Part shown: positions 8,375-17,170 of the stretch, in pieces
Layout: each line of letters opens with the position of its first letter
How positions within the stretch are numbered: position 1 is the first letter of the stretch
NCBI GenBank assembly: GCA_031261805.1
Contig: JAISIX010000123.1
Span: forward strand, 1 to 36,938
From: Mediterranea sp. (in: CFB group bacteria)
GTDB lineage: Bacteria; Bacteroidota; Bacteroidia; Bacteroidales; Bacteroidaceae
DNA length: 36,938 nt
Reading direction: 5' to 3'
Made by a program: the position numbers and the translations under genes
Notes under the pieces: model-generated
Databases searched by the model: none
What the model was told of the DNA's origin: nothing
What the model saw: the letters and a program-made list of their open reading frames with translations, nothing else

Positions 8375-9409
8375 TTATTGAACGCCTCTCTCGCGAAGCT
8401 TCAATTGCCAGTTCCATGCGGAACGTAGCGTATCTTCCAGTGTCTCCTCTGCCTTCCATCCCAACTCGTTGTTGGCAAGGTCGGGGTTGGCCCACACTTT
8501 TTCAATGTCTCCGGCACGCCGTCCCACTATCTGGTAGTTCAGCTTTACGCCGGTAGCCTTTTCAAATCCATTAATCAGTTCCAGCACAGATACTCCCCGT
8601 CCCGTACCGATATTGAAGACTTCCACTTTATCCTTCTGCTTCTTATCCAAGATGCGGTGCATGGCTACCACGTGTGCTTTGGCCAAGTCGACCACATTGA
8701 TAAAGTCGCGGATACAAGAGCCGTCGGGCGTATCGTAGTCATCGCCAAATACGCTTAGCTTCTCGCGGATGCCGATGGCCGTTTGGGTCAGGTAAGGCAC
8801 CAAGTTCTGCGGAACTCCATTCGGAAGTTCGCCCAGCAAAGCGGTGGGATGAGCACCTATGGGGTTAAAGTAGCGCAACAAGATAGCATGTATCGGAGCA
8901 CCGGATGCTACCGTATCACGAATGATTTCTTCATTAATCTGTTTTGTATTCCCGTAAGGAGATTCGGCTTTCTTAATCGGAGCCTCCTCCGTCACCGGAA
9001 GTTGGTCGGGCTGGCCATACACTGTGCACGATGAAGAGAAGATAATACCTTCCACTCCATACTTGGACATCAGCTCAAGCACGTTAATCAGAGAGAGTAC
9101 GTTATTGCGATAGTACAACAAAGGCTTCTCTACCGACTCGCCCACAGCCTTGCTGGCTGCGAAATGAATAATTCCTTTGATTCCTTGATACTTAGCGAAT
9201 ACTCCTTCGAGCGCCTGATAATCACAGCAATCCAATTTCTCGAAAGCCGGTCGAACACCTGACACTTTCTCGATGCTGTCTATCACATCGGCATTCGAAT
9301 TGGAGAGATTGTCAACAACAATCACTTCGTATCCGTTATTTTGAAGTTCTACAACGGTATGAGAACCTATATAACCAGTCCCTCCCGTTACTAAAATTCG
9401 TCCGTTCAT
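8375..9409 (-). CDS. galE: UDP-glucose 4-epimerase
   Basis: Interconverts UDP-glucose and UDP-galactose for the Leloir pathway and for surface polysaccharide precursors. The 344-residue product is an extended SDR: NAD-binding TGGTGYIG at residues 8-15, active-site segment SSSCTVYG at about 125-132, and the catalytic Tyr152-x3-Lys156 (PYGNTK). The C-terminal region (NIGTGRGVSVLELI, and GDIEKVWANPDLANNELGW) is typical of GalE. It is monocistronic with its own promoter and terminator. Among UDP-hexose 4-epimerases, acetylated-substrate variants cannot be excluded. Confidence 0.95.
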   Translation of the reverse strand: MNGRILVTGGTGYIGSHTVVELQNNGYEVIVVDNLSNSNADVIDSIEKVSGVRPAFEKLDCCDYQALEGVFAKYQGIKGIIHFAASKAVGESVEKPLLYYRNNVLSLINVLELMSKYGVEGIIFSSSCTVYGQPDQLPVTEEAPIKKAESPYGNTKQINEEIIRDTVASGAPIHAILLRYFNPIGAHPTALLGELPNGVPQNLVPYLTQTAIGIREKLSVFGDDYDTPDGSCIRDFINVVDLAKAHVVAMHRILDKKQKDKVEVFNIGTGRGVSVLELINGFEKATGVKLNYQIVGRRAGDIEKVWANPDLANNELGWKAEETLEDTLRSAWNWQLKLRERGVQ

Positions 9410-9452
9410 GTAAATTCAAATAGTATTCTATTATCGATTGCTTTTCGACGCA

Positions 9453-9483
9453 CAAATGTAGGAATTAAAAATGAATGTGCAAC
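9453..9483 (-). promoter_or_regulatory. Promoter for galE
   Basis: The minus strand reads TTG (9481-9483), 20 bases, TACATTTG (9453-9460), matching the Bacteroidota consensus, and leads to the galE ATG 43 bases on. Confidence 0.72.
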
Positions 9484-9577
9484 AACATTCGACTTTTTTA
9501 TTTAGAAAAAAGCGTAGAAGTGGACACCTTTTACCTTTTATAGATAGAATATACATAAATTATGGGAGAAAGGACCA

Positions 9578-10150
9578 CTAAACAACCCCCGAGAAGCCCA
9601 TGAAAGCCATGGCGAGCAATCCGGCGGTAATCAACGCTATCGGCGTGCCTTGCATTCCTTTGGGAATCTTCACCAAACTCATCTGCTCGCGCAAGCCGGC
9701 GAAAAGGATGAGAGCCAGCCCGAAGCCCAGCGCGGTAGAGAATGCATAGACTACACCGGTGAGCAGGTCGAAATCTTTCTGGATGACCAAGATGGCAACG
9801 CCAAGGATACAGCAGTTGGTAGTGATGAGTGGCAGGAAGACCCCCAACGCTTGGTACAGTGCGGGCGACACCTTCTTGAGGATTATCTCCACCATTTGCA
9901 CCAAACCGGCTATGACCAAGATGAAGGTGATGGTTTGCAGATAGCCCAGCCCGAAGGCATCGAGCACATACTTCTGAAGCAAGAACGTCACGATGGTGGC
10001 GATGGTCAGCACGAATGTGACGGCAGCGCTCATGCCAAGCGCCGTATCAATCTTCTTGGATACGCCCAAGAAAGGACAGATGCCCAAGAACTGCGACAAC
10101 ACGATGTTGTTGACGAAGATGGCCGATATAAATATTAATAGGTACTCCAT
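9578..10150 (-). CDS. rnfA: Rnf complex subunit A
   Basis: Integral membrane subunit of the Rnf ion-translocating ferredoxin:NAD oxidoreductase. The 190-residue product has six hydrophobic segments. The start MEYLLIFISAIFVNNIVLSQ and the motif FLGICPFLGVSKK are RnfA/NqrE signatures; Cys residues at the ends of transmembrane helices (CPF; NCCILG) bind the intramembrane iron-sulfur centre in this family. It is the last gene of the operon, 73 bases after rnfE, with a small hairpin in that gap. Confidence 0.95.
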   Translation of the reverse strand: MEYLLIFISAIFVNNIVLSQFLGICPFLGVSKKIDTALGMSAAVTFVLTIATIVTFLLQKYVLDAFGLGYLQTITFILVIAGLVQMVEIILKKVSPALYQALGVFLPLITTNCCILGVAILVIQKDFDLLTGVVYAFSTALGFGLALILFAGLREQMSLVKIPKGMQGTPIALITAGLLAMAFMGFSGVV

Positions 10151-10189
10151 TCTGAATTGAAATTGAGAATTAAAAATTGAAAGATGTCG

Positions 10190-10217
10190 GTACGGTCCGC
10201 TCTAAGCGGACACGTAC
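10190..10217. repeat. Small hairpin between rnfE and rnfA
   Basis: An 11-bp stem with one bulged A: GTACGGTCCGC, loop TCTAA, then GCGGAC, A, CGTAC. There is no T tract, so it need not terminate; it could protect or tune the two transcript segments. Its core TCCGCTC...AGCGGA resembles the palindrome at 36521. Confidence 0.7.
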
Positions 10218-10223
10218 TATATA

Positions 10224-10808
10224 CTATGCCTTCTTTAGTTTGTTAATGAGGGCGATGAGGTAGCCGAGGGCGATAAACGCTCCGGGCGCCAACACGAACA
10301 GCAACATTCCATACTCTTCGGGCAGGATGGTGAGGTCGAAAACCTTGCCTGTGCCAAGTAGCTCGCGCACGGCTCCCAGCAAGGTGAGGGCAAGCGTAAA
10401 GCCCAAGCCCATGCCGAGACCATCAAACAAAGAGGCAACCGGGTTGTTCTTCGCCGCGAAAGCTTCGGCACGTCCCAACACGATGCAGTTCACCACGATG
10501 AGGGGAATGAAAAGTCCGAGCGTAGCATACAGCGCCGGCACATAAGCCTGCATAATCATCTGAAGCAGTGTCACAAACGAGGCTATCACCACGATAAACG
10601 AGGGGATACGCACCATGTCTGGTATCAGGTTCTTGATAGAAGAGATAACCACATTGGAGCAAATCAGCACGAACATCGTAGCCAGCCCCATGCCCATGCC
10701 ATTGATGGCCGACGAGGTGGTACCCAGCGTGGGACACATACCCAGCAGGAGTACAAAGGTGGGATTCTCCTTGACAATCCCATTCATCATTACTTTAAAG
10801 TTATTCAT
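10224..10808 (-). CDS. rnfE: Rnf complex subunit E
   Basis: A 194-residue membrane subunit paralogous to RnfA; the two form an inverted pair in the membrane core of Rnf. Motifs: VLLLGMCPTLGTTSSAINGMGMG near the N-terminus, and VNCIVLGRAEAFAAKN in the middle, with Cys in the same membrane-edge places as in RnfA. It starts 12 bases after the rnfG stop. RnfE is about 200 residues in other bacteria, so the gene is full length. Confidence 0.95.
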   Translation of the reverse strand: MNNFKVMMNGIVKENPTFVLLLGMCPTLGTTSSAINGMGMGLATMFVLICSNVVISSIKNLIPDMVRIPSFIVVIASFVTLLQMIMQAYVPALYATLGLFIPLIVVNCIVLGRAEAFAAKNNPVASLFDGLGMGLGFTLALTLLGAVRELLGTGKVFDLTILPEEYGMLLFVLAPGAFIALGYLIALINKLKKA

Positions 10809-10820
10809 CTTGCTCCTCCT

Positions 10821-11516
10821 TTACTTATTAGTACTGACCGAGTCAGCGTATTCGACATGCTGCGAAGCGCCTGAGGCAGCGTCCACACTCTTGCCATCCG
10901 ACTTATAAGCCTTATAGGCAGCGTTCACCGCCCGCAGGAAAGCACGTGAGGTGATGGTGGAAGCTGTGATGGCATCAATCTGTCCACCGTCTTTGCTCAC
11001 CGTGAGCGCTTTTTCGCCGGGATTCATGCCGAGGATGGATTTCTTGCTTTGCTCATGCGTCACCTCTACCTCGCCTTTCGAAGGGTCGTAGGCACCAAAC
11101 CACTTGTCGGCTTTCGAGCCTAACCCCGGTGTTTCCGTATGGGCCAGCAGCGAGTAATTATAGATTTTGCCATCAGCATCGAAGCCTACCAGCACTTTCA
11201 GTTCGCCACCGAAGCCCATGGCCGACGACTCTACCGCCGTACCGACGGTTTTATCGCCTTCTTTGGCGGGGTAGACGATGAAGTCGACAGTCTTCTTTCC
11301 GTCTTTCTCACCGAAGATGGTATCACTCTCGGCCACCGGGTTATTGCTAAAAGCAGGCAATACCTTTTTCAAGGCTTCGTTCAACGCTTTGGCATTGGCA
11401 TCGGCAATAGGACCTTTGGTCAGTTCGTTCACATAAGCCAGCAAGGCGACGGAGACAACCGTGACGCCCGTCAGCACCAGCAGCATATTCTTTAATGATG
11501 ATTGTAGCTTTTTCAT
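10821..11516 (-). CDS. rnfG: Rnf complex subunit G, flavin-carrying
   Basis: Membrane-anchored periplasmic subunit carrying covalent FMN. The 231-residue product has one N-terminal membrane helix (about 10-30) and an FMN-binding domain. The usual flavinylation motif SGAT is here TAST inside DAITASTITS, with Thr187 in the modified position. HTETPGLGSKADKWF at about 126-140 is a family signature. The C-terminus has an added Ser/Ala-rich tail. It overlaps rnfD by four bases. FMN attachment requires an ApbE-type transferase, which is not in this window. Confidence 0.94.
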   Translation of the reverse strand: MKKLQSSLKNMLLVLTGVTVVSVALLAYVNELTKGPIADANAKALNEALKKVLPAFSNNPVAESDTIFGEKDGKKTVDFIVYPAKEGDKTVGTAVESSAMGFGGELKVLVGFDADGKIYNYSLLAHTETPGLGSKADKWFGAYDPSKGEVEVTHEQSKKSILGMNPGEKALTVSKDGGQIDAITASTITSRAFLRAVNAAYKAYKSDGKSVDAASGASQHVEYADSVSTNK

Positions 11517-12505
11517 TTCTTCTTCGCCACCTCCCCAAAGCGCTTTGGTTTACAATAGTTATTGATGAGCGGCGTGAAGGCGTTCATGATAAGGATGGCA
11601 AACGACATACCCTCGGGATATGCACCGAAGAGTCGGATGACCACCGTGAGCAGACCGATGCAAACGCCATAAATCAACATTCCCTTTTTGGTCATGGGCG
11701 AGGTAACATAGTCCGTAGCCATGAAAATAGCGCCCAACATCAAGCCACCGGAAAGAAGTTGCATCAGGGGCGAAGCGTATTTCGCAGGGTCTGCCCAATG
11801 CATGATGCCCGAGAAGACGAACACCGTAGCCAATATAGATATAGGTATATGCCACGTGATGATACGCTTCCATAGCATATAGGCCAACCCGAGGAGCAAC
11901 GCCAAAGCGCTCACCTCGCCGATACAGCCTCCGTTTTGTCCGAAGAAGAGGTGCAATGCGTCGGGCAGCTGACTCAACGCATCGGCATTGCCATGGATAG
12001 CTTGCTTCATCAATGCCAGCGGAGTGGCTCCGGTGGTAGCGTCCATATAGCTGCCCCACTGTTCGGGCAACGGCCAGGAGGTCATCTGCACGGGGAAAGA
12101 AAGCAGCAGGAATACACGTCCTACCAAAGCGGGATTAAAGGGATTGCAACCCAGCCCGCCACACGACATCGTCCCTACGCCAATGGCGAACAAGGCACCA
12201 AGGATGATAATCCATGCGGGCAGGTTGGAAGGGAGGTTGAAGGCCAGCAACACTCCGGTGATGATGGCAGAGCCGTCAAGCACCGTATTGGCAGGGTTCT
12301 TCAACAGATATTTATTGATGCTCCACTCAAAGAATAGGCAGGCAGCCACCGAAACCGCTGTGACCACCAGCGCGCCCAGCCCAAAGAAATAGAGCGACAG
12401 CAAGAACGCCGGCACGAGCGCGATAAGCACCCCGTACATGTTCTTCTGCACGCTGTCGCCGGCATGGACGTGAGGCGACAAGGATACGATTAACTTATTT
12501 TCCAT
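11513..12505 (-). CDS. rnfD: Rnf complex subunit D, flavin-carrying membrane protein
   Basis: A 330-residue multi-helix subunit related to NqrB, thought to form part of the ion path. Motifs: N-terminal SPHVHAGDSVQKNMYGV, FNPALVGRVFLL, and TTGATPL with Thr161 as the expected covalent FMN site. The C-terminal LFGAYPEGMSFAILIMNAFTPLI is typical. Its start is 5 bases after the rnfC stop and its end overlaps rnfG by four bases, indicating translational coupling. Confidence 0.95.
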   Translation of the reverse strand: MENKLIVSLSPHVHAGDSVQKNMYGVLIALVPAFLLSLYFFGLGALVVTAVSVAACLFFEWSINKYLLKNPANTVLDGSAIITGVLLAFNLPSNLPAWIIILGALFAIGVGTMSCGGLGCNPFNPALVGRVFLLLSFPVQMTSWPLPEQWGSYMDATTGATPLALMKQAIHGNADALSQLPDALHLFFGQNGGCIGEVSALALLLGLAYMLWKRIITWHIPISILATVFVFSGIMHWADPAKYASPLMQLLSGGLMLGAIFMATDYVTSPMTKKGMLIYGVCIGLLTVVIRLFGAYPEGMSFAILIMNAFTPLINNYCKPKRFGEVAKKK

Positions 12506-12510
12506 ACTTC

Positions 12511-13848
12511 TTATTTTTTAGCTTGACGTGCACGTATCATCGCTCCTACCTTGGCTTTGCCCAGTCGGCAGTAGTCGAGCAACGGACGATTGGCCGGGCA
12601 AGTGAACTGACAGGAGCCGCACTCGATGCAATCCATGATTCTCTCTTTCTCCATCCGCTCAAAGTCGGTATTCTCGGACAGCGCTCCCAGCAGATAAGGC
12701 TCCAGCCCCATAGGACATACTCCCACACATTTGGCACAGCGGATGCAGGTCTGCACCTCTCCCCGCTTGGCCTCCTTACGATTCATGAGGAGGATGCCCG
12801 AAGTTCCCTTGACCGTAGGTACCTCAAGGCTGACCAGTGCACGTCCCATCATCGGTCCGCCACCTATCACCTTGCCCGTATCTTCGGGCAGTCCGCCGCA
12901 GGCATCCACCAGCTGGCTGATGGGCGTACCTACACGCACGAGGAAGTTCGACGGTTTCTCCAGCGACTTGCCGGTCACCGTCACCACCCGTTCGAAGAGC
13001 GGCTTATTTTTCTGCACCGCCTCGTAGACGGCAAAGGCCGTGCCTACGTTCTGCACCACCGCTCCCGTAGAGATGGGCAGCGCACCGCTGGCCACCTGTC
13101 GGCGGGTAATGGCATCTATCAGTTGCTTCTCGCCCCCCTGCGGATATTTCACTTGGAGCGGCACCACCTCGATGCCGCTATAGGTCGAAGCCATCTTCGT
13201 CATTAGCTCGATGGCATCGGGCTTATTGTTTTCGATACCGATAAAAGCCTTGTTCACCTGCACCGCCTTCATCAGCAGCGACACGCCTACCATAATCTCT
13301 TCAGCATGTTCGAGCATCAGCTGGTGGTCGGCCGTCAGGTAAGGCTCACACTCCACGGCGTTAATGATGACGCACTCCGCCTTGAACGACGGAGGCGGTG
13401 TGAGCTTCACCTGCGTGGGGAAGCAAGCTCCTCCCAGACCCACAATACCGGCATCGGCAATCTTTCGGATAATCTCCTCGGCCGAGAGTGCGCACTCGCG
13501 TACCAGCGTAGTGTCGCGCACAATCTTTTCTTCCCATTCGTCGCCCTCCACATCAATAAAGATGGCGGGCTTGGCATAGCCACTGGCATCCACCACCGTA
13601 TCAATCTTCGACACCTTGCCGCTCACGGAAGAGTGAATGGACGCTGAGACAAACCCCATTGACTCGGCCACCTTGGTGCCTACTTTCACGTAGTCGCCTT
13701 TGGCCACGATAGGCTTGGCGGGAGCACCGATGTGCTGCCCCAGCAGGATGACAGCCTTAGGCGGCACAGCCGCTGCAAGGATAGGTTGGTGCGCCGACAG
13801 CTTATTTTCGTGTGGATGCACTCCACCGATAGAAAATGTCTTTAGCAT
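12511..13848 (-). CDS. rnfC: Rnf complex subunit C, NADH and iron-sulfur protein
   Basis: A 445-residue peripheral subunit that exchanges electrons with NAD(H) through FMN and two 4Fe-4S clusters. The N-terminus (GGVHPHENK) and the Gly-rich nucleotide-binding segment GLGGACFPTQVKL at about residue 136 match the NuoF-like fold. The clusters are at Cys368 (CIRCAKCVGVCP) and Cys407 (CIECGSCQFTCP). The length is standard for Bacteroidota RnfC, without the long Ala/Lys-rich C-terminal extension of the enterobacterial form. It is 27 bases after rnfB. Confidence 0.96.
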   Translation of the reverse strand: MLKTFSIGGVHPHENKLSAHQPILAAAVPPKAVILLGQHIGAPAKPIVAKGDYVKVGTKVAESMGFVSASIHSSVSGKVSKIDTVVDASGYAKPAIFIDVEGDEWEEKIVRDTTLVRECALSAEEIIRKIADAGIVGLGGACFPTQVKLTPPPSFKAECVIINAVECEPYLTADHQLMLEHAEEIMVGVSLLMKAVQVNKAFIGIENNKPDAIELMTKMASTYSGIEVVPLQVKYPQGGEKQLIDAITRRQVASGALPISTGAVVQNVGTAFAVYEAVQKNKPLFERVVTVTGKSLEKPSNFLVRVGTPISQLVDACGGLPEDTGKVIGGGPMMGRALVSLEVPTVKGTSGILLMNRKEAKRGEVQTCIRCAKCVGVCPMGLEPYLLGALSENTDFERMEKERIMDCIECGSCQFTCPANRPLLDYCRLGKAKVGAMIRARQAKK

Positions 13849-13875
13849 ACAAATTCCTCTATATTACTTTTGTTA

Positions 13876-14736
13876 TTATTCTACTGTTACCTCCGCCGCA
13901 GCTTCCACCTTCGGTTTACGAGGCGGGAAGTTCAGCTCTACGATGGTGTTTTGCGGACACTCCTCCACACACTTACGACACGACTTACACTTGTAGGGGT
14001 CGATGTAGGCCAAGTTGTTAGCAATGGTGATAGCCTCGAACGGACATGCCTTCAGGCATTTGCTACAACCGATGCAACCTACCGAGCAGGCTTTGCGGGT
14101 CTGCGCGCCCTTGTCTTTGTTGACACACGACACATACACCCTGCGCGATTTCTTGCCTTGCGGGCGAAGTTCGATAATTGCTTTCGGGCAAGCTTTCACG
14201 CATGCCCCACAGGCAGTGCAGGCAGCCTCGTCCACTTCGGGCAGCCCCGTCTCGGGATTCATAAAGATGGCACCAAAGCCGCAGGCATCTACACAGTCAC
14301 CGCATCCCAGGCAGCCATAGCTACATCCTGTCTCGCCCCCATAGAGCGAAGCAGCGATAGCGCAACTCTTGGCACCGTCGTACAGGTTCACACGAGGGCG
14401 TTTGTCGCAGGTTCCGTTGCATCGTACCACAGCCACCATCGGCTCCGATGTCGCAGCCGCCATACCCAGTATCCCGGCTACTTTCGCCATCACGGCTTGT
14501 CCCCCTACGGGGCACGACAATCCTTCCAACGAGGAGGCTTTCACGCAAGCATCGGCAAAACCTCCGCAACCCGGGAATCCGCATCCTCCGCAGTTGGCCT
14601 GCGGCAACACTTCGCCCACTTGGGCTATGCGCGGGTCTTCGTATACGGCAAACTTCTTGGAAGCTACATAGAGGATGGCAGCCAGCACCAAGGCAATGGC
14701 TCCTAATGATATAACCGCAATCAGCATCACATTCAT
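13876..14736 (-). CDS. rnfB: Rnf complex subunit B, ferredoxin-accepting polyferredoxin
   Basis: A 286-residue protein with an N-terminal membrane anchor (residues about 4-26) that takes electrons from ferredoxin. A four-Cys domain follows (Cys49, Cys52, Cys57, Cys64 in CGGCGFPGCGGFADAC), then several ferredoxin-type clusters: CLGCGDCVDAC, CTACGACVKACP, CIGCSKCLKACP and CKSCRKCVEECP. Extra clusters relative to the enterobacterial version are usual in anaerobes. It overlaps the RseC-like gene by four bases (ATGA type). Confidence 0.96.
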   Translation of the reverse strand: MNVMLIAVISLGAIALVLAAILYVASKKFAVYEDPRIAQVGEVLPQANCGGCGFPGCGGFADACVKASSLEGLSCPVGGQAVMAKVAGILGMAAATSEPMVAVVRCNGTCDKRPRVNLYDGAKSCAIAASLYGGETGCSYGCLGCGDCVDACGFGAIFMNPETGLPEVDEAACTACGACVKACPKAIIELRPQGKKSRRVYVSCVNKDKGAQTRKACSVGCIGCSKCLKACPFEAITIANNLAYIDPYKCKSCRKCVEECPQNTIVELNFPPRKPKVEAAAEVTVE

Positions 14737-15164
14737 AATGTCTCAGTAATTGGTTTTATGGTAAATGAAAATGTTTGTTTCAGTCGTGTACGGCACAACC
14801 ATAGTATAATATAATAAGGTATAAGGATGCCCAAGGCCAACAAGGCCGCATACAGTTCGTTGCCCAACGCGTCCATCCCCACAAAGAGAGTGGCTACCAA
14901 CAGCACAAAAGGCAATACAAAGGCCAATGCCACCGCTCGCATCCCCATGGATGTACGACCGACAATCACCACACTCTGCCCTTCCCTGTAGGAAGCGGCC
15001 CGAGGGTCTATGATATCGATGATTTTCTCCTTGCTGTCCGCCGAGGAACAATATCCCTTGACGCTACAAGCGGCACATGCGGAAGTCTGGATGATTCGCA
15101 CCGAAAGATGAGAACCGGCTATGTTTTCCACAATACCGGAGTGGGTTATCAGATCGTTCGTCAT
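14733..15164 (-). CDS. RseC/SoxR-reducing-system family protein leading the rnf operon
   Basis: A 143-residue membrane protein. The N-terminal cytoplasmic part has a CxxCxxxxxC motif (Cys30, Cys33, Cys39; SACAACSVKGYC) that could hold a redox centre. Two membrane helices follow at about 77-97 and 103-122. The RseC family is tied to Rnf/Rsx in many bacteria, where the complex with RseC keeps the SoxR regulator reduced; in Bacteroidota, which generally lack that regulon, the role is unclear. It is the first gene of the operon and overlaps rnfB by four bases. Confidence 0.88.
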   Translation of the reverse strand: MTNDLITHSGIVENIAGSHLSVRIIQTSACAACSVKGYCSSADSKEKIIDIIDPRAASYREGQSVVIVGRTSMGMRAVALAFVLPFVLLVATLFVGMDALGNELYAALLALGILIPYYIILWLCRTRLKQTFSFTIKPITETL

Positions 15165-15192
15165 TTTGCAAACTGTAGATTACAAATCGGGG

Positions 15193-15200
15193 CAAAAATA
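15193..15200 (-). promoter_or_regulatory. -7 element for the rnf operon
   Basis: The minus strand reads TATTTTTG, matching TAnnTTTG, 28 bases before the first start codon. A TTG at 15219-15221 is 18 bases further upstream. The rest of 15201-15362 holds no gene that I can support. Confidence 0.6.
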
Positions 15201-15362
15201 ATCATTATTTGGGAATCGCAAGCACTCACTTCCCTTTTTTCTGCTTGTCGATAACATTATTTTGCGGGCAGAAGCCCCTGTCGTTAACGCCAACAATGAG
15301 GCAGAGCGGCCAATGTTCTTTAAAAAAACGTCACCACCGTGCTACAATCCGAAGAAAGTGGC

Positions 15363-15370
15363 TATCTTTA
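15363..15370 (+). promoter_or_regulatory. Probable -7 element for the gene at 15411
   Basis: TATCTTTA is one base off TAnnTTTG and lies 40 bases before the ATG. No clear -33 element is visible. Confidence 0.45.
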
Positions 15371-15410
15371 CCCCGATATTATTAATACTCACTACTAAAA
15401 TTTAAGAGAT

Positions 15411-15680
15411 ATGGCAAGTAGAAGAGACCTCAAGAAGAATGTGAACTACGTCGCTGGCGAGCTGTTCGCCGAGTGTTTAATCCATAGCATGCTTTTCCCC
15501 AACACCGACAAAGTCAAGGCCGATGAGCTGATGACCGAAGTGCTGACGATGCAAGACGAGTTCGTCAAACGTATCTGCCACACCGAGCCGGGCAAGGCGA
15601 AAGCGTACTACAAGAAATTCCGTACGGACTTCGATAGCGAGGTAGACAGAATCATAGATGCCATTGGCAAACTGAGTTGA
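15411..15680 (+). CDS. Small conserved helical protein, function unknown
   Basis: An 89-residue, mostly helical, charged protein (MASRRDLKKNVNYVAGELFA...) without signal peptide or membrane segment. A Bacteroidales-wide protein of this type commonly precedes acyltransferase genes, but I know no function for it. It is 13 bases before the PlsC-type gene and so likely in one transcript. The start is supported by a -7-like element 40 bases upstream and an AAGAG-containing leader immediately before the ATG. Confidence 0.78.
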   Translation: MASRRDLKKNVNYVAGELFAECLIHSMLFPNTDKVKADELMTEVLTMQDEFVKRICHTEPGKAKAYYKKFRTDFDSEVDRIIDAIGKLS

Positions 15681-15693
15681 GCGGAAAGATAGA

Positions 15694-16239
15694 ATGAAGA
15701 AAGCTTTCTACGGTTTTATCTTCCGCCGCCTGCTGGGATGGAACACAAATGTCACGACGCCTTTTTACAAGAAATGTGTTATCTGCGTGGCGCCGCACAC
15801 CACCAATTTCGACCTCTTCATCGGCAAGGTCTTCTACAACGCCTTGGGGCGCAAGACCAAGTTTATGATGAAGAAGGAGTGGTTCTTCTTCCCGCTGGGC
15901 ATCCTCTTCCGGGCGATAGGTGGCATACCTGTCGACCGTAAGAGGAACACCTCGCTGGTAGAGCAGATGGCACAACATTTCAACGAATGTGAGTATTTCC
16001 ATTTGGCCATCACCCCCGAGGGAACGCGCCAAGCCAACCCGCAATGGAAAAAAGGATTCTACTATATCGCCCTCGCAGCCCAAGTACCCATCGTACTTAT
16101 CGGCATCAACTACCCCACGAAGACCATCACCTCCACCAAGGTCATCTTCCCCACAGGCGACATCGAGAAAGATATGAATGAGATAAAAGAATACTTCAAG
16201 AACTTCCAAGGCAAACATCCCGAGAGGTTCGCAATATAG
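15694..16239 (+). CDS. PlsC-type lysophospholipid acyltransferase
   Basis: A 181-residue acyltransferase of the 1-acyl-glycerol-3-phosphate type, acting at the membrane. The catalytic HxxxxD box is His35-Asp40 (APHTTNFD) and the substrate-binding PEGTR box is at residues 108-112; GGIPVDRKR supplies the third conserved block. It is shorter than classical PlsC (about 240 residues) and lacks an N-terminal membrane helix, like other compact bacterial members. Substrate may be lysophosphatidate or a lysolipid/ornithine lipid. The stop lies in a TAGTGATTAGCG sequence that resembles the repeat at 3256. Confidence 0.88.
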   Translation: MKKAFYGFIFRRLLGWNTNVTTPFYKKCVICVAPHTTNFDLFIGKVFYNALGRKTKFMMKKEWFFFPLGILFRAIGGIPVDRKRNTSLVEQMAQHFNECEYFHLAITPEGTRQANPQWKKGFYYIALAAQVPIVLIGINYPTKTITSTKVIFPTGDIEKDMNEIKEYFKNFQGKHPERFAI

Positions 16240-16248
16240 TGATTAGCG

Positions 16249-17016
16249 ATGAACCTTTCCATCATCCAAACTGACATTGTGTGGGAAGACAAGGCCGAGA
16301 ACCTCCGTCGGCTTCACGGCAAGCTGGAAAGCTTGGCCGGAACTACGGACCTGGCCGTGCTCCCCGAGATGTTTTCCACCGGCTTCAGTATGCAGAGCGA
16401 AGCCTTAGCCGAGCCGGTGGATGGTCCTACGCTGACCACCTTACGACAATGGGCGGGCGAGCTGGGGATGGCCTTATGCGGTAGCTACATCGCCGTCGAA
16501 GACGGGGCGTACTACAACCGCGGCTTCTTCCTCACCCCCGAGGGCGAAGCGTACTATTACGACAAACGACATCTCTTCCGCATGGGCGAGGAACCCCATC
16601 ACTTCGCACCCGGACACCAACACCTCATCCTTCCGTATCGCGGTTGGAACATCTGTCTGTTGGTATGCTACGACCTCCGCTTCCCGGTGTGGAGCCGCAA
16701 CGTAGGCAACGCTTACGACCTGCTGGTCTACGTGGCCAACTGGCCCTCCTCCCGCCGCCCCGTATGGGACACGCTGCTCCAGGCACGCGCACTCGAGAAT
16801 CAATGCTACGTTTGCGGTGTCAATCGTGTAGGCACCGACGGCATGGGACTGAAGTACGACGGAGGCAGCTGCCTCTACTCCCCCTACGGACGAGCCATGA
16901 GTACCGTGACCGATGGCGAAGAGGGCATCGCCACTACCCTACTCGACCTGCCCAAGCTCCGCCACTTCCGCCAGAAGTTTCCCGTATGGAAAGACGCGGA
17001 TGAATTCCAACTGTAA
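16249..17016 (+). CDS. Nitrilase-family amidase (omega-amidase-like, YafV type)
   Basis: A 255-residue carbon-nitrogen hydrolase with the Glu-Lys-Cys triad: Glu40 (LPEMFSTGF), Lys106 (YYDKRHLF) and Cys140 (VCYDLRFP). YafV/Nit2 enzymes of this kind hydrolyse alpha-ketoglutaramate and related omega-amides, repairing transaminase by-products. The motif set FSMQSEALAEP and ENQCYVCGVNRVGTDG fits YafV best. It starts 9 bases after the acyltransferase stop and ends the small operon. True nitrile activity is unlikely. Confidence 0.9.
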   Translation: MNLSIIQTDIVWEDKAENLRRLHGKLESLAGTTDLAVLPEMFSTGFSMQSEALAEPVDGPTLTTLRQWAGELGMALCGSYIAVEDGAYYNRGFFLTPEGEAYYYDKRHLFRMGEEPHHFAPGHQHLILPYRGWNICLLVCYDLRFPVWSRNVGNAYDLLVYVANWPSSRRPVWDTLLQARALENQCYVCGVNRVGTDGMGLKYDGGSCLYSPYGRAMSTVTDGEEGIATTLLDLPKLRHFRQKFPVWKDADEFQL

Positions 17017-17100
17017 CTTTTCCCTTAAACGATTGTTAAAAACTACCAGCACCAGCAACAATACCAAAAGGTAGGTAGTTTCTAATAAAAGCATCTTTTG

Positions 17101-17108
17101 TATCTTTG
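17101..17108 (+). promoter_or_regulatory. -7 element for the NagB-like/PIG-L gene
   Basis: TATCTTTG, an exact TAnnTTTG match, 62 bases before the ATG at 17171. A weak inverted repeat (AACTACC at 17041, GGTAGTT at 17074) precedes it and may end the upstream transcript. Confidence 0.6.
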
Positions 17109-17170
17109 CCCACTCGAACAGAGATAGAGAAAGCTACCTCGGAACTACAATTTATTAATTCAACAACAAT

